Shown here: piece by piece, positions 9,277 to 16,326 of the stretch
Layout: each line of letters starts with the position of its first letter
How positions within the stretch are numbered: position 1 is the first letter of the stretch
Source: Deltaproteobacteria bacterium
GTDB taxonomy: Bacteria > Desulfobacterota > Desulfobulbia > Desulfobulbales > SURF-16
Assembly (NCBI GenBank): GCA_016219175.1
Contig: JACRCD010000062.1
Span: 22,970 to 86,969, forward strand
Direction: 5' to 3'
Length of the DNA stretch: 64,000 bases
Program-made: the position numbers and the translations under genes
The notes under the pieces: model-generated
What the model was told of the DNA's origin: nothing
Seen by the model: only the letters and a program-made list of their open reading frames with translations
Databases searched by the model: none

Positions 9277-10442
9277 GGAATTTGCGATCCATGGCATTTT
9301 TCACAGAATTGCCGCTGTCCGCTGCCGAATTCCGCGACGATGTCCCGGCCGTAGTAACTGTAATAGACATCGGTGGGCGTCACGCCGGCATCACCCATGG
9401 CCGGGTGGGACTGGGCCAGCAGGGTGGCTGTAAAATCCCAGCGGCCGCTGTTGGCAAAGGCGGAGGCATGGGCCCGGTGGCAGGTGAGGCACATGACGTT
9501 TGCGTTGGCATTGGGTCCCTGGCTGCTGTTCGGGTCAAGCAGGTCCGGGATGCTGACGCCTCGCTCAAAGGGGACGAACTGAAGATAGGCGGTGGCTGAC
9601 ATACCGGAAAAATCACCGGTGCGCAGATAGGTATTGTAGTTGGCGATGATGTCGCTTTCCAGTTTTTCGCTGTTGCCGGCGGGATGCTCAAAACCGCCGG
9701 CGGATTCATGTTTACTGTTCAGCACGCCGCTATGGCAGTTGGCGCACCACTCGCTCATGCCCGAACCGTAATCCACATGGGAAGCATCTGATTCAGAGAA
9801 TTTGCTGACACTGCTTTGCCTGGCAATCGGGGCGTCATTGGTAAAGGAGTTTCCCGATCCCCCGCTGTAAGAGGAATCGCCCAGCAGCCGATAATTGCCG
9901 GCGATGGTTCCCGCCACCCCCTGATCTCCATAGGAGCCGGAGCCCGAGACCGGCTGGCCGCCAAGCGCGCTGCCCCCGGAGACCTGGCCATGGGGGTCAT
10001 GGCAGCTGGTGCAGCCAAGTTTGGCCGCGGGGTAGGTGCCTCCGGGCGCCTGAAAGAGAAGGGGGTCGGCCAGCAGGTTGTAATCAATGGCAATGATATT
10101 ATGGCCGTGCTCGTAACCGGGACTCTGGCCGTCGATCCAGCTGAAATTTCTGGTCAGCCAGTAGAAATCTCCCCCCGGAGTGAGGGCCGAGCCGTCCGGG
10201 CTGAACACCGAAGGGCTGCTGGGACCGCCGAAACCGCTGTGGCAGTTCAGGCAGATGGAGCTTGAGTCGCTTTTCCGCAGGAGCCACTGGCTGCCGGGCT
10301 GGCCTGAGTGCATGGAGTGGCAGCCAGTGCAGCTCCCGGCCCCGCCGGAGTGGAAACCCTGGCCCAGGGTGCTGCCGGGGCTTCCCGCCAGGAGAGCCCC
10401 GCTGCAGAACATTAAGGCGGCAATATGTGGGAATCTGGCCAT
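9273..10442 (-). CDS. OmcS-like hexaheme c-type cytochrome, paralogue 2
   Basis: The protein of about 389 residues has a signal peptide and six CXXCH motifs (CTGCH, CLNCH, CTSCH, CANCH, CLTCH, CEKCH). Order, spacing and surrounding words match Geobacter sulfurreducens OmcS, whose filaments conduct electrons outside the cell: FHSGG at the mature N-terminus, GHNI, CTSCHDPHG, YRLLG, GSGMSEWCANCH, CLTCHRAHAS and a final QRQFCEKCH. The residue matching OmcS His16, which ligates heme 5 of the next subunit, is present (CTGCHSMH). The first ATG is at 10442; a TTG at 10448 is less likely and no good SD is visible. It is separated from the other paralogue by a terminator. Confidence 0.9.
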   Translation of the reverse strand: MARFPHIAALMFCSGALLAGSPGSTLGQGFHSGGAGSCTGCHSMHSGQPGSQWLLRKSDSSSICLNCHSGFGGPSSPSVFSPDGSALTPGGDFYWLTRNFSWIDGQSPGYEHGHNIIAIDYNLLADPLLFQAPGGTYPAAKLGCTSCHDPHGQVSGGSALGGQPVSGSGSYGDQGVAGTIAGNYRLLGDSSYSGGSGNSFTNDAPIARQSSVSKFSESDASHVDYGSGMSEWCANCHSGVLNSKHESAGGFEHPAGNSEKLESDIIANYNTYLRTGDFSGMSATAYLQFVPFERGVSIPDLLDPNSSQGPNANANVMCLTCHRAHASAFANSGRWDFTATLLAQSHPAMGDAGVTPTDVYYSYYGRDIVAEFGSGQRQFCEKCHGSQIP

Positions 10443-10576
10443 AAGCAATTTTTCATTTCATGTTCCCGGATGGGGAAAATCCCTGACAATTCATCAATAT
10501 TATTATTGTAGGGATGGAAGCTCATTTGGCAAGCAAAATATTGCCTGAACTGAACAGGCCGATTGGCTGTGGTCTT

Positions 10577-10672
10577 TTAGGCTCCAGGCAGGGCGCGGAG
10601 AAACATAATAGCAATCAGCGCCGGCAAACTCCAACCCGCCGTTTTCAGCCAAAATACCCTGAGCAGTTTCAT
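10577..10672 (-). CDS. Possible tiny hydrophobic membrane peptide (31 aa)
   Basis: In the 410-bp gap between the two hexaheme cytochrome genes, an ATG at 10672 opens a 31-codon frame with a basic N-terminus (MKLLRVFWLKTAG) followed by one membrane-length hydrophobic stretch, ending in TAA at 10577-10579. The nearest GGAG is about 14 bases upstream, so the ribosome site is weak. It is reported because its composition fits a small membrane protein; chance is a real alternative. Nothing else codes between 10443 and 10766. Confidence 0.3.
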   Translation of the reverse strand: MKLLRVFWLKTAGWSLPALIAIMFLRALPGA

Positions 10673-10766
10673 ATGATTATTTGACAGCTCCATTTTCGCT
10701 TAGTTCCAACTGATCAGCGGCCGGTATATTTTTATCGCCCGCAATGCGCCGGCCTTCCCGCACAAT

Positions 10767-10803
10767 AAAAAAGCCGGCGGCACTTATCGCGCCGCCGGCT
10801 TTT
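10767..10803 (-). terminator. Intrinsic terminator after the OmcS-like gene
   Basis: A perfect 13-bp stem, AAAAGCCGGCGGC (10769-10781) with its complement at 10791-10803, has a 9-nt loop. Read on the minus strand it is followed by a T-rich run. It lies 50 bp downstream of the first hexaheme gene and should set its level apart from the second paralogue. Confidence 0.85.
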
Positions 10804-10853
10804 ATGTTACCCAAGTTTGGTCAGGTCAAGCAAACCTGGGTCAGACAAGCGCA

Positions 10854-12008
10854 TTAATCCTTGGCATGACACTTGTTGCACAGTGAACGCTGATGCTCGC
10901 CGTATTTGACCGCGATGTCAACCAGCACACCATTTTCATAGTAGGGTTTGGCGCCGGCGGCCATGATCGTTACAGCTGTGCCGCCAGCGTTCAAGATGCC
11001 GGACTCGGCGATGAATTCCGTCGAGTCATCCCAGCGCAGGCCGTTTTCAAAGGCCGAGCCATGGGCGCGGTGGCAGGTGAGGCACATGACCACGTCGTTG
11101 GCGTCCTCGGCACCCACGGTGTAGGCAGCGGTTGACACGTCGGGAAGAGCCGAGGTGTCGGTAGCGCCGCGCTCGAAGGGCACCAGCTCGTCAAAGGCCG
11201 TGGCAATCAAGCCGGTGAAATCGCCTGACTTCTTGTAGGCGTTATAGGTGGACATGGGTACGGGGACGTTGGTCGGATGCATGTTGGCATTGTCATTAAA
11301 ACCAGAATGGCAGCTCAAGCACCAGGAGGACATGCCTGTTCCGTATTGGACCCTGATGCCGCTGGAACCGTTGGCGCGGGCCACGGGGGCCGCAGAGGTA
11401 ATGAGTTTGAAACCGTCGTCGCCGAGGAGGCGGTAGTTGCCGCGAATGGAGCCGTCGGCCGGAGCGGCGGCGCCGTAAGAGCCGGAGACGGAAATGGCTG
11501 CGGTACCGGCAGCGGTGCCGCCGTTAACCTGGCCGTGCGGATCGTGGCAGCTGGTGCAGCCCAGGGTGTTGGCCTGCATGGTGCCGCCGGGGGCGGTGAC
11601 ATTAACGGAGTCCGCCGCAAAACCGAAGTCCGCGGCTACGATGTTATGACCATGGCTCTGGCCGACTGAGGTGACTACACTTCTTCCATTACTGTAGGAA
11701 TAGTCGGTTTTTATCCAGAAGAAGTCGCCGCCCTGGCTCATGGTGCCGCCGTTGGGGGTGGCGATATGGTAGCTACCGGCGGTGCCGTTGTGGCAGTTCA
11801 GACAGGTGGAGCTGGCATCGGAGCCCTTCATCAGGTCAGCCGCGGTGGCGGAGCCCGATCGCTGGTTGTCCGTGGCGGAGTTATGCATGGAGTGACAGCC
11901 GTCACAGTGGGCAACACCGCCGCCGTGAAATGCCATGGCTGAACCGGCAAAACCCATAACCATCATCGTCGCGCCTGCTACTAAGGAAATCTTATACGTC
12001 TTTTTCAT
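10854..12008 (-). CDS. omcS: OmcS-like hexaheme c-type cytochrome, paralogue 1 (probable extracellular nanowire subunit)
   Basis: The 384-residue protein has a cleavable signal ending AMA, then FHGGG as in mature OmcS. The six heme motifs are CDGCH, CLNCH, CTSCH, CLSCH, CLTCH and CNKCH. Shared words with Geobacter OmcS include GHNIVA, APGGT, SCHDPHG, YRLLG, YGTGMS.WC, NAYKKSGDFTG, PFERG, CLTCHRAHGS and the closing QRSLCNKCHAKD. The His of CDGCHSMH is at mature position 16, the residue that in OmcS ligates heme 5 of the neighbouring subunit. The ATG at 12008 is preferred because GGAGG (12015-12019) is 6 bases away; the ATG at 12014 directly abuts it. The leader holds a GEMM-I riboswitch. The symbol is by homology; filament formation is inferred. 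Confidence 0.9.
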   Translation of the reverse strand: MKKTYKISLVAGATMMVMGFAGSAMAFHGGGVAHCDGCHSMHNSATDNQRSGSATAADLMKGSDASSTCLNCHNGTAGSYHIATPNGGTMSQGGDFFWIKTDYSYSNGRSVVTSVGQSHGHNIVAADFGFAADSVNVTAPGGTMQANTLGCTSCHDPHGQVNGGTAAGTAAISVSGSYGAAAPADGSIRGNYRLLGDDGFKLITSAAPVARANGSSGIRVQYGTGMSSWCLSCHSGFNDNANMHPTNVPVPMSTYNAYKKSGDFTGLIATAFDELVPFERGATDTSALPDVSTAAYTVGAEDANDVVMCLTCHRAHGSAFENGLRWDDSTEFIAESGILNAGGTAVTIMAAGAKPYYENGVLVDIAVKYGEHQRSLCNKCHAKD

Positions 12009-12032
12009 TTTCATCCTCCAAGATGATTTTTT

Positions 12033-12124
12033 TTACCCCGGCAGCCCAGCCATCCTTTTTTTATTCGCAGGATCCGTTGGCTTTGTGTCCCCACCTTGCG
12101 ATGGGTTTACCCTTTTCGGAGGAT
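12033..12124 (-). promoter_or_regulatory. GEMM-I (cyclic di-GMP-I class) riboswitch in the omcS-like leader
   Basis: Read on the minus strand, the leader carries all core blocks of the GEMM-I aptamer: AGGGUAAACC, a 6-bp helix capped by a GCAA tetraloop, GGACACAAAGCC, a second hairpin closed by GGAUCC and GGAU, and GGCUGGGCUGCCG. The base matching Vc2 position 20 reads as G, which in characterised members favours c-di-GMP over cGAMP. The 5' strand AUCCUCC (12124-12118) can pair either with GGGG at 12039-12036 as P1 or, perfectly over 7 bp, with the SD GGAGGAU (12019-12013). This predicts translational control, ligand-on. The rest of the 12009-12686 gap shows no gene. Confidence 0.87.
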
Positions 12125-12529
12125 TTTTTCATTGTCGTCAATCCGACAATTTGTCATGCAAGTCTTTCGAGTTTCCCGTTGTTTTGGTACTGACTTTTTT
12201 TGGCCTTTCCCCTCCTGTTCCTGTTTGACCTTTTCTCTTTCGTTGCCCCGGTGTCTGTTCTTGCGGGGGCGCCGAATCCCCTGTTTTGAAGTAGTCTCTC
12301 GCCGGTCTGGTGTTCTGGTATATGAGCAAGGGTTATGCCACAATGTGTTATTTATTTAAAACAATAACAAAATCGTATTGTTACGGGGAAAAAATAAAAG
12401 ATGATACCGGCTTGGCAAGGGGTGATCTGGTATTTTCACTAAAACCGATCTGGGGATTTAGCTAGAAGTTCACGGCCCATGTCAGTAACCGCGGAAAAGC
12501 AGGCGAAATGGCTGAAGTGAACGGCATGG

Positions 12530-12559
12530 ATTCCGGGTCGCGTTTCGCTTGCCCGGAAT
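12530..12559. repeat. Short palindrome in the omcS-NHL intergenic region
   Basis: An 8-bp perfect stem, ATTCCGGG / CCCGGAAT, with a 14-nt loop lies 128 bp downstream of the NHL gene. It has no T-run on either side, so it may be a REP-like unit or an RNA-stabilising hairpin. Confidence 0.5.
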
Positions 12560-12686
12560 GACGTCTTGCCGACAGGTTCGAATGACGGTAGTCCTGATGC
12601 GGGGTGAGGGGGAAGTTTCAACGATGGAACTTGCATGGAAAAACCAGGAGGGGAAAACGATCAAGCGAGAGGCGTGAAATCAGCGA

Positions 12687-13655
12687 TTATTCATTGATGA
12701 TGCGAAAGCAGCTGACCCCTTTGCCCGCGCCCTGAGCAACATAGACCTTGCCGTTATTGTCAAGGACCACATCATTGGGCACGACCAGGTTTGCCTGATC
12801 ATAACCGCGATAGCCGAATTCGCTGAGAAAGTTAAAGGACTTATCGAAGACCATCACCACCGAGCGCAGGCGGTCGGAGACAAAGATGTTGCCGTCATTA
12901 TCCGCGGCTATGCCGGCCACAACCCCGAATTTCCCCGGGCCGCTGCCGGCCTTGCCGAAGCTTTCCAGCAGGCCCCCGGCCTTCAAGCGGAAGGCGGCGA
13001 AAAGCGAGGGGGTGGTGAGATAGACAGTGCCCGCGTTATCCACGCTGAAGCCGCTGATATCAATGTCCAACCCCTTTTTTTTCTCGGGGTCCTGTTCCGC
13101 GGCCAAGGCTTCGAACTGGCTGCGCAGGTCATATGCCGCCTGGAAGAGACCGTCGGTGCCGGTAACAAGTACCTTCAGATTGCCGGCATCCAGCAGGTAG
13201 AGCGAGCCGCGGGCATATTCCATCTGGGAGGGCTGAAAACCGCGCAGCTCCTCCGGGAGATTTTTGAGCTCGACCTCCGCGACGGGTTCCCCCCGATAGT
13301 TGAGCCGGGTGATGGGTTTGCCGCTGAAAAGAGAGGTGAGAACGTAAATTGCTCCATCTTCCGCCACCGCAAGGTCGGCAGCGCCGTTCACCTGGCCGTC
13401 CTCGCCGAAGCTGAAAATCTCCATGCCCTGGTCGTTGAAAATCCGCACCTCGTTTGCATGGGGGTCAAAGGCGTAAATCTCGCCCCTGTTCAGGTCGGCG
13501 GCCACCTTGGCCCACTGGGAGGAAACCGGCCCGGAAAAATCAGAGAGAATATACTGAAAGTTGGCCTGCACATCGGCCTGAGCCGGAATGCTCAGCGACA
13601 GCGGCAGGCAGATAAACGACATGGTTACTATATGTTTCGCGATTTTTTTTATCAT
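12687..13655 (-). CDS. NHL-repeat beta-propeller protein, secreted
   Basis: The 322-residue protein has a signal peptide ending AQA (about residue 27) and then NHL-type blades, for example AADLNRGEIYAFDPHANEV, AADLAVAEDGAIYVL and VVPNDVVLDNNGKVYVAQG. Such propellers bind partners rather than catalyse. An NHL-repeat gene also lies beside omcS in Geobacter (recalled, not checked), which supports this being the same locus type. SD AAGGAATT precedes the ATG at 13655. It is the first gene of the minus-strand locus and has its own structured leader. Its role in cytochrome secretion or filament assembly is inferred. Confidence 0.82.
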   Translation of the reverse strand: MIKKIAKHIVTMSFICLPLSLSIPAQADVQANFQYILSDFSGPVSSQWAKVAADLNRGEIYAFDPHANEVRIFNDQGMEIFSFGEDGQVNGAADLAVAEDGAIYVLTSLFSGKPITRLNYRGEPVAEVELKNLPEELRGFQPSQMEYARGSLYLLDAGNLKVLVTGTDGLFQAAYDLRSQFEALAAEQDPEKKKGLDIDISGFSVDNAGTVYLTTPSLFAAFRLKAGGLLESFGKAGSGPGKFGVVAGIAADNDGNIFVSDRLRSVVMVFDKSFNFLSEFGYRGYDQANLVVPNDVVLDNNGKVYVAQGAGKGVSCFRIINE

Positions 13656-13731
13656 AATTCCTTAACCTTAGCAAAGCTCATACCAACCGGGGATAAACAG
13701 AAAAAACAATAGAAAAACAAAAGGATAGACG

Positions 13732-13898
13732 AAGGGCAATGAGATTTGCCCTTTTCTCCGGGGCGGTGATCCGGGAATATCGCCAGGTGTTTTTCAGGGA
13801 TATGGCTAACCAGCATGGCTGGACCAGGCTGGCAAGCCACAACGAACCATGAAAGTTCGGCGCTCCGGCATGGGCAGTTTCGAGCACCGTCGACTTTC
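13732..13898 (-). promoter_or_regulatory. Structured 5' leader of the NHL gene (three hairpins)
   Basis: The 13656-14207 gap has no convincing gene. It holds an 8-bp hairpin AAGGGCAA/TTGCCCTT (13732-13753), a 12-bp imperfect arm pair around 13803-13839 (TGGCTAACCAGC against GCTGGCAAGCCA), and a longer imperfect stem between 13851 and 13898 (GAAAGT..ACTTTC). I do not recognise a known riboswitch class; an attenuator-like leader is possible. Confidence 0.4.
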
Positions 13899-14207
13899 AT
13901 ATAAAATAACCTTTTCATATGATGCAAAGAGGGGCATCGGCTGAAAAATGTTCCGTTATATCCCCCAGTCCTGTTGGGTGAAAAGGCTGATTTTTTTTGC
14001 GTGGCGTTAAAATCCCGTTGCCGGGTAGCGGAGATTTCTTTTTTATTTGTAAATAACCAGTTGTTATCAAACAGCTTATTTTTGATTTTCTGATTGTGGC
14101 TCAACTTGGTCCGCATTTTGCTGTACTACTCTTGCAAGGAAACGGTCTGATCATGTATGTCTTGACACCCTGGCCTGACAGAAGATAGCCATGGGCAAGA
14201 GGGAATT

Positions 14208-14900
14208 GTGGAAAAAAATATCCTTGTGGTCGATGATAACCAGCTCATCCTGTATGGCCTGGCCAGGGCCTTGCATTCGGGTTCTTTTGCCGTGCAAACG
14301 GCAACCACGGCGCAAATGGCGGTGGAAAAGCTTTCTTGCTGCCCATACGACCTCTGTCTGCTGGATGTCCACCTCGCTGACTTGAACGGTTTGGAGCTCA
14401 TGAAGATGATCAAGGATATCTGCCCGAAGACCAAGTTCATTATCATGACCGCAAGCTGCCTTGACTCTCCCGAGCTAAGGGAAAACATCAACGAAGCCAT
14501 GGCTAGCGGGGCCTGCCACTTTATCGCCAAGCCTTTTAATCTCAGAGAGGTCACGGAAGTGGTGCGGTGGGTTTTGACGGAAGGAGCTGACTTTCATACC
14601 GGTTTCCGTTTCACCGGCAGCGGTTTTGTGAAAAGATCAAGAAAAAATCCCAGGAAGCCCTGTGGTGAAAACATAGATTTTCAGATGAGCGTCATCGACC
14701 AGGGAACCTCCACCCGCTGGTCACTTGAGGCGCTGGCGGTCGATATCAGCGACGGCGGCCTTGGCTTACTGAGCCAGTACCCTTTGAAGGAATCGCAGAT
14801 TATCGGGTTTGATGAACAAATGGGCAACAGAACCGGGGTGGTCGCTTGGAGTAAAATGACGGATGAAGGAAATTGGAGGGTTGGGATCAGATTCGCCTGA
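14208..14900 (+). CDS. Response regulator with C-terminal PilZ (c-di-GMP binding) domain
   Basis: The GTG start at 14208 has an AGAGGGA ribosome site. Residues 1-120 form a CheY-like receiver: acidic pair VVDDN, phosphoacceptor Asp in LLDVH, Lys in AKPF. Residues about 140-230 form a PilZ domain with an RxxxR-type motif (RKNPR) and the DxSxxG signature (DISDGG). It should combine phosphorylation input with c-di-GMP binding and has no DNA-binding domain. It lies divergent from the nanowire locus, whose main cytochrome carries a predicted c-di-GMP riboswitch, and converges on the NtrC-type regulator gene. Phosphodonor unknown. Confidence 0.88.
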   Translation: MEKNILVVDDNQLILYGLARALHSGSFAVQTATTAQMAVEKLSCCPYDLCLLDVHLADLNGLELMKMIKDICPKTKFIIMTASCLDSPELRENINEAMASGACHFIAKPFNLREVTEVVRWVLTEGADFHTGFRFTGSGFVKRSRKNPRKPCGENIDFQMSVIDQGTSTRWSLEALAVDISDGGLGLLSQYPLKESQIIGFDEQMGNRTGVVAWSKMTDEGNWRVGIRFA

Positions 14901-14925
14901 TCCCCATCTCCGGGGCGGTGTCCTT

Positions 14926-16326
14926 CTATTTTAAATCATATTTTTTCACCTGGTAGCGCAGGGTGTCATAGGAAATATTCAGCAATTTCGCGGCCTTGGT
15001 CTGATTGCCTCCTACCCTTTCCAGGGCCTGCCGGATCAAATCCTTTTCAACGTCCTCCAGGGATATTCCCTCCTCGGGCAGGCTTAGCCGCCCGTGCTCG
15101 TAAGCCGGGACACTAGACTCTTCTTCCCCGGTCAGCCCCATGGCCAGATGTTTCGGCTTGATAATTTCCTCATTTTCCAGGACCACGATGCGCTCAATGA
15201 CATTTTTCAGTTCCCGGATATTGCCGGGCCAGGCGTAGGAGACGATAATCTTCATGGCCTCGGGCGAGAATGCTTTGATGTTTTTCTTCAGGTATTTCTG
15301 GGAAAAATACACGAGAAAGTATTCCGCCAATCGCGGGATGTCTTCCTTTCTTTCGCGCAGGGGCGGCAGTTGAATGGCAAAAATATTCAAGCGGAAGTAC
15401 AGGTCCTCGCGGAACTCCTTGTTGGCCACCGCGGACTTCAGATCTTTATTGGTGGTGGAAATCACGGTCACATCAATGGGGAGATCAATTCTGCCGCCCA
15501 ACCGGCGCACCTTGCGCTCTTCCAGGACGCGCAGAAATTTGCTCTGCAGGTCCAGGCGCATATCGCCGATTTCGTCCAGTAAAATGGTGCCGCCGTCGGC
15601 AAGTTCAAACATGCCTTTCTTGTCTGTTTTCGCGTCGGTGAAGGCCCCGCGGACATGGCCGAAAAGTTCGCTTTCAATAAGGTTTTCGGGCAGGGCGGTG
15701 CAGTTCACCGAGATGAACGGCACGTATTCGCTTTCATCGTCTTCGCGCAGATGCCGCCAGTTGTGGATATAGCGCGCCATCACCTCCTTGCCGGTCCCGG
15801 ATTCGCCGGTTATCAAGACGGTTGAGGCCCGGGCCTCACCAATTTTTCTGGCATTTTCAATGATTTTAAGCATGGCGGGCGATTGTCCCACCATGGTGTC
15901 CGCCAGGGAGGCGGTGCCGGCTTTGCGCAGATAGGTGACTTCATCCTTGAGCCGCGCTTTTTCAAGAATAGTTTCAATAACAATCTTGACCTCGTCCACA
16001 TTGAAGGGTTTGGTGAGATAGTCGGCGGCGCCAAGTTTCATGGCCCTGATAGCCGATTCCGCTGTATCATCCGCCGTCAGCATCACCACCTGGGTTTCAA
16101 TCTTTTCTTCCTTGATGTCGGCCAGGATATCCAGCCCGCTCCGGTCTTCTTCAAGGTGGATATCCAGCAGAACCAGATCAGGATGCCAGGCCGAGATTTT
16201 ATTGATCACATCATCGGCATTGGTCTGGATTTTGGTCTCATATCCTTCTTTTTTCAAGGACCTGGCCAGCATGGAGATAATGAGTTCCTCGTCATCAATC
16301 AGGAAAATTCTGCCGCGATTTTTCAT
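14926..16326 (-). CDS. NtrC-family sigma54-dependent response regulator
   Basis: The 466-residue protein has three classic parts. The receiver (1-120) shows LIDDEE, LLDIH and TKPF. The AAA+ domain (about 145-390) has Walker A GESGTGKE, the sigma54-contact loop GAFTDA and Walker B-like GGTILLDEIGD. A Fis-type helix-turn-helix closes it (GGNQTKAAKLLNIS). It activates sigma54 promoters when phosphorylated. The start overlaps the stop of the kinase gene by 4 bp (ATGA), so the cognate kinase is almost certainly the heme-motif kinase upstream. Target genes are not shown by the sequence. Confidence 0.95.
   Translation of the reverse strand: MKNRGRIFLIDDEELIISMLARSLKKEGYETKIQTNADDVINKISAWHPDLVLLDIHLEEDRSGLDILADIKEEKIETQVVMLTADDTAESAIRAMKLGAADYLTKPFNVDEVKIVIETILEKARLKDEVTYLRKAGTASLADTMVGQSPAMLKIIENARKIGEARASTVLITGESGTGKEVMARYIHNWRHLREDDESEYVPFISVNCTALPENLIESELFGHVRGAFTDAKTDKKGMFELADGGTILLDEIGDMRLDLQSKFLRVLEERKVRRLGGRIDLPIDVTVISTTNKDLKSAVANKEFREDLYFRLNIFAIQLPPLRERKEDIPRLAEYFLVYFSQKYLKKNIKAFSPEAMKIIVSYAWPGNIRELKNVIERIVVLENEEIIKPKHLAMGLTGEEESSVPAYEHGRLSLPEEGISLEDVEKDLIRQALERVGGNQTKAAKLLNISYDTLRYQVKKYDLK

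Noticed and set aside
10854..12008. Assignment as OmcE or OmcZ
   Set aside because: OmcE has four hemes and OmcZ eight; six motifs and the specific wording fit OmcS.
12033..12124. cGAMP (GEMM-Ib) subtype of the riboswitch
   Set aside because: The base aligned to Vc2 position 20 reads as G, which favours c-di-GMP; the alignment is by eye, so this is not closed.
12107..12343. Short minus-strand frames in the omcS leader region
   Set aside because: Highly charged low-complexity products without ribosome sites, overlapping the riboswitch.
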